Assembly (NCBI GenBank): GCA_051251595.1
Contig: JBPOFA010000007.1
Location: 1 to 64,000, forward strand
Direction: 5' to 3'
DNA length: 64,000 nt
Origin: NORP110 sp051251595
GTDB taxonomy: Bacteria > Pseudomonadota > Alphaproteobacteria > Rhodobacterales > Rhodobacteraceae
Shown here: positions 1 through 9,332 of the stretch, piece after piece
How positions within the stretch are numbered: position 1 is the first letter of the stretch
Layout: each line of letters opens with the position of its first letter
Notes under the pieces: model-generated
What the model was told of the DNA's origin: nothing
Database searches by the model: none
What the model saw: the letters and a program-made list of their open reading frames with translations, nothing else
Program-made: the position numbers and the translations under genes

Positions 1-36
1 AGGGCGCGCATATCTTCAAAGTAACGCCTTAAAATG

Positions 37-71
37 AAAACGGCCGGGACACATGATCCCGGCCGTTTTTT
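37..71. terminator. Bidirectional rho-independent terminator
   Basis: A perfect 13-bp inverted repeat (37-49 with 57-69, arm AAAACGGCCGGGA) encloses a 7-nt loop and is flanked by A and T runs, so it can terminate in both directions. It lies just past the stop codon of the minus-strand RND pump gene and most likely ends that operon. Confidence 0.88.
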
Positions 72-73
72 GT

Positions 74-3000
74 TTAGGATTTTTCAGGTTTCACCCGGAA
101 GACCGCTAGGTAAAGCGCAGGCACAAACACCAATGTGATGATTGTTCCGGCGATGATCCCGCCGATCATGGCAAATGCCATCGGCCCCCAGAAAATCTGT
201 CGAGAGATCGGGATCAGCGCAAGACTGGCTGCGGCTGCGGTCAATAGGATCGGCCGGGCGCGGCTGTCGCTGGCTTCAAAAACAGCGTCCCAAGCGGTGC
301 GTCCTTTTTCGCGCAACACCTCAATCTCGTGGACGAGAATGATAGAGTTGCGGATCAGGATGCCAAGCAGGGCCAAAATCCCAAGGATCGCCACAAATCC
401 CATAGGTGCACCGGACGACACCAGCGCAACGACAACGCCGATCACCCCAAGCGGTGCGGCGCAGAGGGCAACAAAGGTAAGCCGGAACCCCTGCATCTGG
501 ATGAAGGTCAGCGTCAGCATGATCAGCAGCATGACGGGCACAACGGCCGCGATTGGGGCCTGACTGTCGGCACTGCTTTCAACCGCCCCGCCGATTTCAA
601 CCTTGTACCCAAAAGGCAGTTTCGCGGCAAAGGCTTCGACCTCGTCGTTCAACTGTGTGACGATTGTCGCGGGCTGGTCGTCCGAGGTGACCATAGCCTT
701 TACGGTGACGGTCGGAATACGGTCGCGCTGATGAATGACGGGCTGTTCGGTATCGAATTCAAACGTAGCCACAGACCGCAGCGGGATGGTAGACCCGGTC
801 GCCGTAGTGATTTGCAAATCCGCAAGCGCCCCAACAGATTGCCTGTCTGCCTTCGCGCCCCGGACACGCACATCGACAAGATAAGCGCCGTCGCGCAGAG
901 AGGTCGCATTGGTGCCGTCATAGACTGTGTCCAGCGCCGTCGCGATATCGCGTGAGGTCAGCCCAAGCTGGCGTGCCTTGTCTTGCATGATATTGACGCG
1001 CACGACGCGTGCAGGCTCATTCCAGTCCATGATCGCGCCGCCAAGCCGCGGATCCTTGGAAATCAGGCTTACGAAATCCCGTGCGGTGTCACGCAGAAAA
1101 TCGGGGTCGGGGCCACTTAACCGGTACTGAACAGGGCGACCAACAGGCGGCCCGATTTCCAACAGCTTGATAAAGATATCCACGCCCGGAAACTCATTGG
1201 CGGCCACGTCCGTCAGTTCGGCCCGAAGGGCGTCACGCGCGTCGGTGGATTCTGTTTGAATGATGATCTGACCCGTGTGCGGGCCCGGTGTGCCGGAATC
1301 AAAGGACAGCAAGAAACGCGGTGCGCCCTGACCAACATAGCTGGTCCAAAACAGCACGTTTTCATTGTCCTTAAGGTGCTCTTCAAAACGTGCAATCTCT
1401 GCATCGGTTGCGCCGATGGAGCTGTTTTGCGGAAGGGTGAAGTCAACGATCAGCTCTGGCCGGTCAGAGCTGGGAAAGAACTGTTGCTGCACATATTTAA
1501 AGCTGTAGATCGATCCTGCAAAAACCAAGATCGTCGCCAGAATAGTCAGCCATTTGAAACGCATCGTGACCAACAGCACCTTGTGAAAGGCACGGCGGAA
1601 ACGGCCTGGTTCTGCATGTTGGTGTTTTAACTTGGCCGGCAAGATCGTGACACCCAAGAGTGGGGCAAACAGCACCGCTGCGACCCAGGACACCAACAAA
1701 GAGACCGCGATCACGACGAACAAAGAAAATGTGAATTCCCCGGCTGCAGATGAATTCAATCCAACCGGGATAAAGCTCGCCACTGTCACAAGTGTTCCGA
1801 TAAGCATCGGCATCGCGATAGAGGTCCAGGCGTAAGAGGCCGCTTGCGTTAGGCTCTCGCCAACCTCCAGCCGTGAAATCATCGTTTCGATGGCGATCAT
1901 CGCGTCATCAACCAAAAGACCCAAGGCAATGATCAACGCCCCCAGGGAAATACGCTGCAAGGTGATGCCATAGACATCCAGAATGACAAATGTGATCGCC
2001 AGCACCAAAGGAATGGTGATTGCGACAACAAGACCAGCGCGCATCCCAAGGCTGACAAAGCTGACGGCCATCACGATGACAACAGCTTCCAGCAGGGCCT
2101 GCAGGAAGTGTCCCACGGCCTCGTCCACGACATGAGGTTGGTCTGCGACCTGGTGAATCTCTATTCCAATTGGCAGCTCTGACTCGGCATGAGCGATCAC
2201 GCGATCAATCTCTTCGCCGAATTTGATGATATTGGCCCCTTTGCGCATGCCCGCGGCAATGCCGATGGCCTCTTTGCCGTCATATCGGAAAATGGTCGAG
2301 GGCGGGTCTTCATAGCCTCGACGAATGTCAGAAACGTCCTTAAGGGGGAAAAACCTGTCTCCGACACGAAGATTGATGTCTTCGATGCTTGAGATATCAG
2401 AAAATTGGCCACCAACGCGGACCAACAGCTGTTCGGGCCCGGCATCAATGACACCTGATTTCAAAATGGCGTTCTGTTCGGCCAATGTGTTCATGACGGC
2501 TTGTTGGTTCAGACCAAGGGCCGCAAGACGGGCTGCGGAAAACTCGAGATAGATGACCTCATCCCGGGTTCCGTAGATGTCGATTTTGCCAGAGTCATCC
2601 AGCCCTTGCAGGTCCCGGCGAATTCGTTCCGCGTAATCGCGCACCTCTCTTCGGGAAAACCCATCATAGGTCAGGGCGTAAAGGTTGCCGTAAACATCGC
2701 CGAATGTGTCGTTGAACCGAAAACCGGCAAATTCCTGCGGGAATTCCCCTCCAATATCGTTCATCATGTCGCGCACGCGGCGCCAAATCCGCGGCAGCTC
2801 TGACGCTTTGGTGTCCTGCAGCAGTTCTATATAGACCACTGCGATTCCGGCTGCGGTTTGCGACCTTGTGAAATCAAGCTCTGGCAAGTTCTGAAGCTCT
2901 TTTTCGATCCGGTCCGTGACCTGCGTCACCGTATTGGTGATGTCGGCGCCGGGCAAAGATGCGGTGATGACCATCGTTTTGATGGCAAAGTCGGGATCTT

Positions 3001-3115
3001 CCTGCCGGCCGATATTGGCATAGGAAATGGCCCCCGCGATCACAGAGATCAACATCAGGAACCAAACAAAAGAACGGTGGTTCAAGGCCCAATCGGATAA
3101 GTTAAACTTCTTCAT
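74..3115 (-). CDS. RND-family efflux pump permease (AcrB/MexB-like)
   Basis: This 1013-residue inner-membrane proton antiporter is of normal length for the hydrophobe/amphiphile efflux (HAE) branch of the RND family. Visible features are the N-terminal helix, two large periplasmic loops and twelve expected membrane segments. The paired aspartates of the proton relay occur in GLLVDDAMIA near residue 400, and helix 10 carries GILIRNSIILV, with Arg where AcrB has its relay Lys region. Its start codon overlaps the end of the upstream adaptor gene by 4 bp, so translation is probably coupled. No outer-membrane channel gene is adjacent, so a TolC elsewhere is probably used. Family assignment is firm; the substrate is unknown. 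Confidence 0.95.
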   Translation of the reverse strand: MKKFNLSDWALNHRSFVWFLMLISVIAGAISYANIGRQEDPDFAIKTMVITASLPGADITNTVTQVTDRIEKELQNLPELDFTRSQTAAGIAVVYIELLQDTKASELPRIWRRVRDMMNDIGGEFPQEFAGFRFNDTFGDVYGNLYALTYDGFSRREVRDYAERIRRDLQGLDDSGKIDIYGTRDEVIYLEFSAARLAALGLNQQAVMNTLAEQNAILKSGVIDAGPEQLLVRVGGQFSDISSIEDINLRVGDRFFPLKDVSDIRRGYEDPPSTIFRYDGKEAIGIAAGMRKGANIIKFGEEIDRVIAHAESELPIGIEIHQVADQPHVVDEAVGHFLQALLEAVVIVMAVSFVSLGMRAGLVVAITIPLVLAITFVILDVYGITLQRISLGALIIALGLLVDDAMIAIETMISRLEVGESLTQAASYAWTSIAMPMLIGTLVTVASFIPVGLNSSAAGEFTFSLFVVIAVSLLVSWVAAVLFAPLLGVTILPAKLKHQHAEPGRFRRAFHKVLLVTMRFKWLTILATILVFAGSIYSFKYVQQQFFPSSDRPELIVDFTLPQNSSIGATDAEIARFEEHLKDNENVLFWTSYVGQGAPRFLLSFDSGTPGPHTGQIIIQTESTDARDALRAELTDVAANEFPGVDIFIKLLEIGPPVGRPVQYRLSGPDPDFLRDTARDFVSLISKDPRLGGAIMDWNEPARVVRVNIMQDKARQLGLTSRDIATALDTVYDGTNATSLRDGAYLVDVRVRGAKADRQSVGALADLQITTATGSTIPLRSVATFEFDTEQPVIHQRDRIPTVTVKAMVTSDDQPATIVTQLNDEVEAFAAKLPFGYKVEIGGAVESSADSQAPIAAVVPVMLLIMLTLTFIQMQGFRLTFVALCAAPLGVIGVVVALVSSGAPMGFVAILGILALLGILIRNSIILVHEIEVLREKGRTAWDAVFEASDSRARPILLTAAAASLALIPISRQIFWGPMAFAMIGGIIAGTIITLVFVPALYLAVFRVKPEKS

Positions 3116-4173
3116 TTTGATACGCTCTGACCCACTGTTTGTCCGTCTTCAAGGGAATGAATCCCTTTCAGAATGACCTCGTCTCCAACCTCCAGACCGG
3201 ACGACACGAAGACGCGATCTTTTTGGCGATTGCCGATAATTATTGATTTCTGAGTGACTTTGTTATCCGACCGATCAACGACCCAGACCCTGGGGTCCGT
3301 GTCCGGTGTCAGGATACTGGCATAGGGTATGCTGATGTTTTTCGTGCGGCTTTCGTCGCGCCGCAGGGTGACAAGCGCGCCAAAGCGAAAACTGATTGGA
3401 GTTTCCAAAAGTGTAAGATGCACCCGTCTTAACCGGGTGTTTTTCTCTGCCACAGGTTCGATTCGTGCAACTTTCGCCGTGGTTTCAATTGACGGATCAA
3501 TGGTCAAAGTGACGTTAAACAGGTCGCCCGCATTGATTTTTAACAAATCCTGATCGCTGAGATCTGCAATCACTTCGCGATCCCCGGTTGAGGCCAGACG
3601 CAACACCGCCCCGCCAGAACTGATGGCCGAACCGGTATCGGCAAATACCTCGGTCACGACACCGTCCACTGGTGCTTTTAGCACTGCCAGACTGAACGCA
3701 TAGCGGGCCCGTTCCAGATTTGCCTCTGCCTGTTCCTTGCTGGCCTGAGCGGCAACAAAGGCACGTTCAGAATCTTCGATATCCGTCTTTGTATCGACGC
3801 CACGTTCCACAAGGGTCTTGGCACGTTGACGGGCACGCGAGGCAGAGCCGAATTGCGTCAAGGCAATTCGTTCCGCCGCTTCGGCACTGTTTTTCGCAGC
3901 TTCAAGCGCGACAGAGTCCAGAACGGCCAGCACATCCCCGGCCTTTACCACATCCCCCACATCGACCAGCCGCGAAGAAATCGTGCCGTTGAAGGGAAAC
4001 CCCAAATCGGATTCATTTTTGGCCGCGATCGTGCCAATAAAGGTGTTCAGCCCCAAAGTCTCAGAGCGGACAATTTCGGATACGACAGGGCGGGGGGCCG
4101 TTGCGGTCTGCGGTGTTTCTGTTTCGGCATAGGCGGCTGAAACGCTCAGCGCTGTGATCAAGAGCCATTTCAT
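3112..4173 (-). CDS. RND efflux periplasmic adaptor subunit (second of two)
   Basis: A 353-residue membrane-fusion protein of the HlyD/AcrA type. It opens with a Sec signal peptide (hydrophobic run ending in AYA, about residue 16), followed by a lipoyl-like half motif, an alanine-rich alpha-hairpin at roughly residues 90-150, the second lipoyl half and beta-barrel domains. Such proteins bridge the inner-membrane pump and the outer-membrane channel. It overlaps the pump gene by 4 bp on one side and the other adaptor gene by 4 bp on the other. Two different adaptors serving one pump recalls the TriABC arrangement of Pseudomonas. Confidence 0.92.
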   Translation of the reverse strand: MKWLLITALSVSAAYAETETPQTATAPRPVVSEIVRSETLGLNTFIGTIAAKNESDLGFPFNGTISSRLVDVGDVVKAGDVLAVLDSVALEAAKNSAEAAERIALTQFGSASRARQRAKTLVERGVDTKTDIEDSERAFVAAQASKEQAEANLERARYAFSLAVLKAPVDGVVTEVFADTGSAISSGGAVLRLASTGDREVIADLSDQDLLKINAGDLFNVTLTIDPSIETTAKVARIEPVAEKNTRLRRVHLTLLETPISFRFGALVTLRRDESRTKNISIPYASILTPDTDPRVWVVDRSDNKVTQKSIIIGNRQKDRVFVSSGLEVGDEVILKGIHSLEDGQTVGQSVSK

Positions 4174-5234
4174 TGCGTCACCTCTTTGGCGCTGACTGCG
4201 CGGCCCGCATACATCAATTGGGCGCCTTTCGTGACAACCATAGTGCCGTCTGGCACGCCTGATTTCACAATAATGATTCCGGTTCTGTATTGTTCGATTT
4301 CAATGTTTTGCAGGGAAACTGTCATCGTCTCTGGGTCAATGACCCAAACGGCAGGTCCGCCCTTTGTGGCGGCCATGGCGGTGTAGGGCAGGGTGACATA
4401 GGCCGGGCCCTGTTGAATGATGCGCCCGCGCACCGGATCGCCATAGTTCAAACCGTCCGGGCTGTTTTCCACAGCGATTTTCACGTCAATTGCCCCGGTA
4501 CTTGCGTCAATAAGAGGGGACACTTCGCGGACCTTGCCTTCAAATGCTGCGCCGCTGCCGTTCAGCGCGGTCAGATAGACTTTGGGGTCTTCAATGATTT
4601 CGCCGGTCATCAAAATCTCGGGCACCGAAAACTTGACGTCATAGTCGACCCCAAGCGCGATTTCGACGACGGGTTGGGCTGTTCCGACCACCTGGCCGGG
4701 TTCCAGAAAACGGCTTAGGACAGTGCCATTGTCAGGGGACACCAGGACAGTGTCTTTCAGGGATTGTTTTGATTGGTCGAGCACAGATTGGGATTGGGCC
4801 AGAGCCGCTTCTTTAACGGCCACCGCATCGGCGGCGTTGTCGCGCGCAATTCTGGTGGTGGCGCCGCTTTTGAACAGCTTTTCAAATCTGTCGAGGTCTT
4901 CTTTGGCCTGGTCGTAATCCGCCTGGGCTGTCACGACGCCGGCCTGCGCGGCCCGCAGATCCTGTTCTTGCTGGATGGCTTCCATCCGCGCGATGACGGT
5001 TCCGGGTTCAATCTTGTCGCCTTCCTGCACTTCGACACTGGCAATTCGGCCACTTGTCGCAAAAGACGCCATTAACGTGTCGCGTGCGACGACCTCTCCG
5101 GTCAGTTGGAAACCCTGCTGGATCGGTGTGGCCTTTGCCTTGACCATTTCGACCACCAACGGTGTGTCGGAAAACGCCACAGACGTGCCAGCGCAGACAA
5201 TCAAGATTGCTGCAACTATTGTCCTAATTTGCAT
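4170..5234 (-). CDS. RND efflux periplasmic adaptor subunit (first of two)
   Basis: First gene of the three-gene efflux operon, encoding a 354-residue HlyD-type adaptor. The N-terminal signal peptide ends near residue 22 (VAFS). The hairpin segment between about residues 85 and 165 is rich in Ala, Gln, Lys and Asp and predicted helical; the C-terminal half has the usual barrel and membrane-proximal domains. It differs clearly in sequence from the neighbouring adaptor, so this is an old pair and not a recent tandem duplication. The ATG at 5234 is the first good start, and the divergent gap upstream must hold the operon promoter. Confidence 0.92.
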   Translation of the reverse strand: MQIRTIVAAILIVCAGTSVAFSDTPLVVEMVKAKATPIQQGFQLTGEVVARDTLMASFATSGRIASVEVQEGDKIEPGTVIARMEAIQQEQDLRAAQAGVVTAQADYDQAKEDLDRFEKLFKSGATTRIARDNAADAVAVKEAALAQSQSVLDQSKQSLKDTVLVSPDNGTVLSRFLEPGQVVGTAQPVVEIALGVDYDVKFSVPEILMTGEIIEDPKVYLTALNGSGAAFEGKVREVSPLIDASTGAIDVKIAVENSPDGLNYGDPVRGRIIQQGPAYVTLPYTAMAATKGGPAVWVIDPETMTVSLQNIEIEQYRTGIIIVKSGVPDGTMVVTKGAQLMYAGRAVSAKEVTQ

Positions 5235-5355
5235 GTAAACCTCTTACCCATTCGAACCGCGACTTTTCGGCGAAGACGTGTATGAATGATTGTAGTTTTA
5301 AACCGAAAATTTGTATTATTCCGCTGATGGAGGGTCCCAAAGCAGAGATTGCGCT

Positions 5356-5367
5356 AAATGCGCATTT
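5356..5367. promoter_or_regulatory. Palindrome upstream of the RND operon
   Basis: A perfect 12-bp palindrome, AAATGCGCATTT, lies 120 bp upstream of the first adaptor gene in the 207-bp gap 5235-5441. It could be an operator for a local repressor, but no regulator gene sits beside this operon and no second copy was seen. The assignment rests on symmetry alone. Confidence 0.25.
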
Positions 5368-5431
5368 GGTCCGCAATTTTTGGGGACGATGCAAGGGGAT
5401 TTTTCCCGTTATGAGTGCTTAACAAATGGTA

Positions 5432-5444
5432 TGACGTAACGTCA
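5432..5444. promoter_or_regulatory. Palindrome TGACGT-A-ACGTCA at the gene end
   Basis: Perfect 6-bp arms around a single A. The element overlaps the stop codon of the DUF4038 gene and lies about 200 bp upstream of the RND operon. It could be a regulator site or chance symmetry. Confidence 0.2.
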
Positions 5445-6965
5445 CTGATCCTGCATTTCCAAGAGCAAAACCCAATCGCCACCGTCTGGTGCGGTGAAGG
5501 GAGTGCTGCCTGCGGGATGGGTGTTCGGACCATGCCATGAGCCGCTGCGGGGATCGAACCAACGTGCCGTGCAGGGCCCAAGGTTCAGGGAAATTTCGGG
5601 AATGGTCTCGCAGACATCATCGGTTTTGGGGGTATCACCGTCGGGGTTTGCAAGGTACAGAATGACAGTCTTATCCCGACGCATAGATTTGACCTGTTCG
5701 GGGCGATTGCCAGCAAGCCCGTCATCCGGCTCGAACCCGATTAAATTCAACCCGGTGTCGTTGAAAAAGGCGTGCAGCACCCGAAAGTCCTGAGCCCCCG
5801 TCAGTTTTCCGGAATGAACGGCATCAAAATAACCCTGAATACCGCGCAAAGCGCCGTCATAAGGCTCAAAAGTCACCGTGCCGCAATAGGTTGCATGGCC
5901 GCCCGACAACAGGCTGCCCCACATCAGGCGTCTGAAAAAATACCGTGGATGGGCGGGCGGGCGATAATGTTCATAGCGGTCTTCATCATTGACCACGGGC
6001 GCTTTGACCCGCTGGCGATACTCTTGGATGATGCCGCCATGCACCTGATCCAGATCTTCCAGGGTGACAATATCCGACCATTCCGCATCGCAAAAGGAAT
6101 AGCCTTTGAAACGGCACTGGTGGTTGGTCAACAACGTGCCCCAGGGTTCACGCGCGGCCATGTCTTGGGCGATGTGATGGATCGTACCCTCATGCACCAT
6201 GCGCCCGGTCAGTTCTGTTTCGTCGGGAACCACCTCTCTGTCGTTGGACACACACCAATGCACATTCGGAAAGGCCGAAAATCGGGCCTGCGCATAGCGC
6301 GCAACCGATTGGGTCAGCGGATCATCCGCGTAACCGCGGAGTTCGGCTGTGTCTTCGCCATAGGGGATCAGCTTGAACATGATGTCCGGGTAAGTGTTAA
6401 GCGCATAAGCCAGGCGGCGATCAATTTCCTGCCAGAACGGAAGGTTCAAAGAGGACCGATCATAGGTGAACAAGGCCTGCACGTCGCGCCGGCCGCGTCC
6501 AAACCAGGTGCGGATTTTCGTAAACCCGGCAGCGGCGGCCTGATCTATATAGGCTTTCCACTCTGATTCCGTGTCCGTTGCATAGCGATAGCCCGTGTCA
6601 CCGATATGCAAAAACCATTCGCCATTGTCATAGGCGAATTGATGGGGGTCGGTCTTGTCGACGGTCAGCTGGCCTTTGAGCGTCGAGGCGACGACGGTAA
6701 AGCTGCCGGACAATCCGTGCAGCTTTGGGTGGGTTGACTGGGATGTCCAGTGCCAAACGCCATGCATATTCGCATAAGCCCGCGCCCCAAATCCACGTGC
6801 CCCGTCATAAAAGCCATCCGTCGAAATCTCCGCGCCGTCCGGGCGGGTAAAGGTCACGCCATAATCGACCCCCAAAAACGGATCTCCTTGCAAAGAGGGG
6901 GCTGGGATGAAGCATTCAAACACGCCGAAATGAGGAACGCTTTGCGGGTCTTGTGTAAGGTTCAT
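5442..6965 (-). CDS. DUF5060/DUF4038 glycoside-hydrolase-like protein
   Basis: A 507-residue protein with no signal peptide, so probably cytoplasmic. The first about 100 residues look like the beta-sandwich DUF5060 domain. The middle resembles the DUF4038 TIM barrel related to apiosidase-type (GH140) enzymes, with motifs such as FLHIGDTGYR and RTWFGRGRRD, and a small beta domain closes the protein. The ATG at 6965 is preceded by GGAAAAGAG at good distance. It is 43 bp downstream of a Gfo/Idh-type dehydrogenase gene and opposite an isomerase and a sugar kinase, so it likely frees a sugar from an imported glycoside. Substrate unknown; the hydrolase role is inferred from the fold family. Confidence 0.78.
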   Translation of the reverse strand: MNLTQDPQSVPHFGVFECFIPAPSLQGDPFLGVDYGVTFTRPDGAEISTDGFYDGARGFGARAYANMHGVWHWTSQSTHPKLHGLSGSFTVVASTLKGQLTVDKTDPHQFAYDNGEWFLHIGDTGYRYATDTESEWKAYIDQAAAAGFTKIRTWFGRGRRDVQALFTYDRSSLNLPFWQEIDRRLAYALNTYPDIMFKLIPYGEDTAELRGYADDPLTQSVARYAQARFSAFPNVHWCVSNDREVVPDETELTGRMVHEGTIHHIAQDMAAREPWGTLLTNHQCRFKGYSFCDAEWSDIVTLEDLDQVHGGIIQEYRQRVKAPVVNDEDRYEHYRPPAHPRYFFRRLMWGSLLSGGHATYCGTVTFEPYDGALRGIQGYFDAVHSGKLTGAQDFRVLHAFFNDTGLNLIGFEPDDGLAGNRPEQVKSMRRDKTVILYLANPDGDTPKTDDVCETIPEISLNLGPCTARWFDPRSGSWHGPNTHPAGSTPFTAPDGGDWVLLLEMQDQ

Positions 6966-7008
6966 GACGTCGTCTCTTTTCCTTGTGACTTGTGAAATGC
7001 TTTTCGTC

Positions 7009-8085
7009 TTAGGCCTTGGCCCAGGCCTGTATTTCGCTTTCGATGGTGCGCTGTTCGCTCTTCGCTTGTTCGTAAAGCAGACTTAGATAGACGTCCTGCG
7101 ACGCCTCGGCCAAGGAATAAAAACTGGCCCCCGTGGCCACATAATCTGACATTCTTTCCAGACAGTGGGCGATGGCGATTTCGTCATCCATCAGGATCGG
7201 GCGGGAAAACGGCGTTTTGTACAGCCATTCGCCTTCGCCCCTATAGCCAATGAAGGCCGCGAATTTTTGGTCTTCTTCCTGCCCATGTGACACCCGTTCC
7301 AGATCGAACACCATCGGTTCATCAAAGGACTTAAGATAGCGCACCTGAAGGTTAGAGATTTCACCACGCGCGCCACGGATCAAAACCCGTTCCTGCCGGA
7401 TCCAGGCGCGATACTGGTTGGTGGTGAAATCAAGTGTCCCGAACTGCCCATTTTCAAATCGAAACCAAGCCAGAACCTGTTCGGATTGAACGATTTCTTC
7501 GGTAAGGGGGACGCCCTTGCGGTCCGGACCTTTTACAAGGGGCGCGGTAAAGGACGTGGCCTGGATTGACACATTTTCATACCCGATCCCCAAGAAATAC
7601 CGCAGCATGCTCATCCCATGAAAGCCATGCGCGACAGACAGTTGCGCGTGGGACACCTGGCCGATCTTGCCACTGTCCAGCACCGCCCGTTGCGCCTGAT
7701 GATGCGGGCGCAGGTGATATTGTTCGGCAATCTGAACCTTCCCGCCCATGCCCTCAACTGCTTTGTACACTTGGATAAGTTCGTCCAAACTACGGGCAGG
7801 GGGTGTTTCGCTCAGACAGGGGATGTTGCGCGATGCGACATCAAGAATGACCTTGTGATTCTCGCTCGTGCTTACGACCACGAATGCGATGTCCGTTGCA
7901 TCCAGCATCGCATCCAGGGAAGCGAAGGTCTTTATGTTCCAGTCCCGGGCAAAGGCCCGTCGTTTGTCCGGATCACGAATGACGACGCCTTGGCAGTCAA
8001 ACCTTTCAGGAAACGCTTTTACGATTCTGACAAAAAACAACGCTCTCCAGCCGGCACCGATGATACCGAATTTGATTTTAGGCAT
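7009..8085 (-). CDS. Gfo/Idh/MocA-family NAD(P)-dependent oxidoreductase
   Basis: A 358-residue sugar or inositol dehydrogenase-like protein. The N-terminal Rossmann fold has the nucleotide loop FGIIGAGWRA, and the next conserved segment carries SETPPARSLDE, which replaces the common EKP motif; the C-terminal half is the alpha/beta substrate domain. I chose the ATG at 8085, preceded by AAGGA. A longer reading to 8160 would translate the 18-bp tandem repeat in the regulatory gap and has no family match. It heads the minus-strand arm of the sugar cluster. Replacement of the usual EKP lysine motif suggests an unusual substrate or a changed catalytic role. Confidence 0.9.
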   Translation of the reverse strand: MPKIKFGIIGAGWRALFFVRIVKAFPERFDCQGVVIRDPDKRRAFARDWNIKTFASLDAMLDATDIAFVVVSTSENHKVILDVASRNIPCLSETPPARSLDELIQVYKAVEGMGGKVQIAEQYHLRPHHQAQRAVLDSGKIGQVSHAQLSVAHGFHGMSMLRYFLGIGYENVSIQATSFTAPLVKGPDRKGVPLTEEIVQSEQVLAWFRFENGQFGTLDFTTNQYRAWIRQERVLIRGARGEISNLQVRYLKSFDEPMVFDLERVSHGQEEDQKFAAFIGYRGEGEWLYKTPFSRPILMDDEIAIAHCLERMSDYVATGASFYSLAEASQDVYLSLLYEQAKSEQRTIESEIQAWAKA

Positions 8086-8122
8086 GGGATTTCCTTGTTT
8101 GATGCCAAAGGATACGTCCGAA

Positions 8123-8158
8123 TTTGCGTGGCCCGCAACCTTTGCGTGGCCCGCAACC
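8123..8158. promoter_or_regulatory. Tandem 18-bp palindromic operator-like repeat
   Basis: Two exact back-to-back copies of TTTGCGTGGCCCGCAACC (8123-8140 and 8141-8158). Each copy contains an inverted repeat, TTGCG-N5-CGCAA. The pair lies between the divergent arms of the sugar cluster, 38 bp above the dehydrogenase start. Two dyads spaced 18 bp apart would present a regulator with sites on nearly the same helix face. The cognate regulator is not next to the cluster. Confidence 0.55.
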
Positions 8159-8339
8159 AAAGATCAAATAACGCCAAAGATAAAGGTACAGCATCGGCTG
8201 TTTCCAAAATGGCTATTGCTTACATGTGTTTGGTGTGTCGACAAGTTGCGTGGGACATAGATGGACCGTCCCCGGCGTTGTTCAGCTTGACCTCTTGCGC
8301 CAATCCAGATTGGTTAGGCGCGAACCTGGAGGATCCCCA

Positions 8340-9323
8340 ATGTCTGCACAAAAATACGCGACCCGTCTTAATTCTTTTGCATCCAAAGCGCATGAATTTT
8401 GGCCGGAACTAAAGGGCAAGCCGACGCCGATGCAGATGGCCGAAAGGGCGGCGACGGTCAGTGGGTTGACCGATCTGGATCTGAACTTTCCCGACCACAC
8501 AGAGGCAGACGTCGTGGCGCAGACCCGGCGTCTGGGGGATCTGGGCTTAGGGGTCAACGGCTTGGCCATGCGCTATTACACCAACCCGAATTTCAAACTT
8601 GGGGCATTTACCCATCCAGACCCCGTGGTCCGACGCGAGGCGATTGATCTGACCAAACGCGGCATTGATGCTGCGCGCGCCACTGGGTCGGACCTGATGA
8701 CGATCTGGCTGGGCCAAGACGGGTTCGATTACAGCTTTCAGGCGGATTATGATCGGATGTGGTCGAATGAGGTTGACGCCATTCGCGAAGTCGCGGACCA
8801 TGACCCGGTCTGCCAGATCAGCATTGAATACAAACCAAACGAGCCGCGATCCTTCAGCCTGCTGCCGGATATGGCAACGACATTGCTGGCGATTAAAGAG
8901 GCGGGATCGCCAAATCTAGGTGTGACGCTGGATTTTGCCCATGTGCTTTATGCCGACGAAGTTCCCGCCTTTGCCGCAGCAATGATCGGGCGGCATTCCA
9001 AATTGCTGGGCGTTCATCTGAACGATGGCTATGGCAAACGCGATGATGGGTTGATGGTCGGCTCTGTCAACACCAAGGCCACGCTAGAGCTGTTGTGGCA
9101 AATCCGCCGGGATGGCTATCAGGGCGCGATCTATTTTGACACGTTCCCCGATGCCAGCGGTCTGGACCCCGTGCGCGAATGCGAGGCGAATATCGCAACC
9201 GTTGAAGGCCTGTTGCGCGTCGCAGACAAGCTGGATGCGGATAACCGTCTGGGCGAAGCCGTGGCACAACAGGACGCGGTCAGTGCGCAAGTGATCGTAA
9301 ACGCCGCGCTCCACGGCGATTAG
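8340..9323 (+). CDS. Sugar phosphate isomerase/epimerase-like TIM-barrel protein
   Basis: A 327-residue protein of the xylose-isomerase-like (AP endonuclease 2) superfamily. Likely divalent-metal ligands appear in order: Glu in SIEYKPNE, Asp in TLDFAHV, His in GVHLNDGYG and Asp in IYFDTFP, which is the pattern of rhamnose-isomerase-like members. The start at 8340 follows a GGAGG ribosome site; an upstream extension lies in the regulatory gap and is not conserved in character. It probably interconverts an aldose and a ketose or epimerises a sugar, feeding the kinase encoded 9 bp downstream. The exact sugar is not determinable. Confidence 0.87.
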   Translation: MSAQKYATRLNSFASKAHEFWPELKGKPTPMQMAERAATVSGLTDLDLNFPDHTEADVVAQTRRLGDLGLGVNGLAMRYYTNPNFKLGAFTHPDPVVRREAIDLTKRGIDAARATGSDLMTIWLGQDGFDYSFQADYDRMWSNEVDAIREVADHDPVCQISIEYKPNEPRSFSLLPDMATTLLAIKEAGSPNLGVTLDFAHVLYADEVPAFAAAMIGRHSKLLGVHLNDGYGKRDDGLMVGSVNTKATLELLWQIRRDGYQGAIYFDTFPDASGLDPVRECEANIATVEGLLRVADKLDADNRLGEAVAQQDAVSAQVIVNAALHGD

Positions 9324-9332
9324 GATCCGCGT

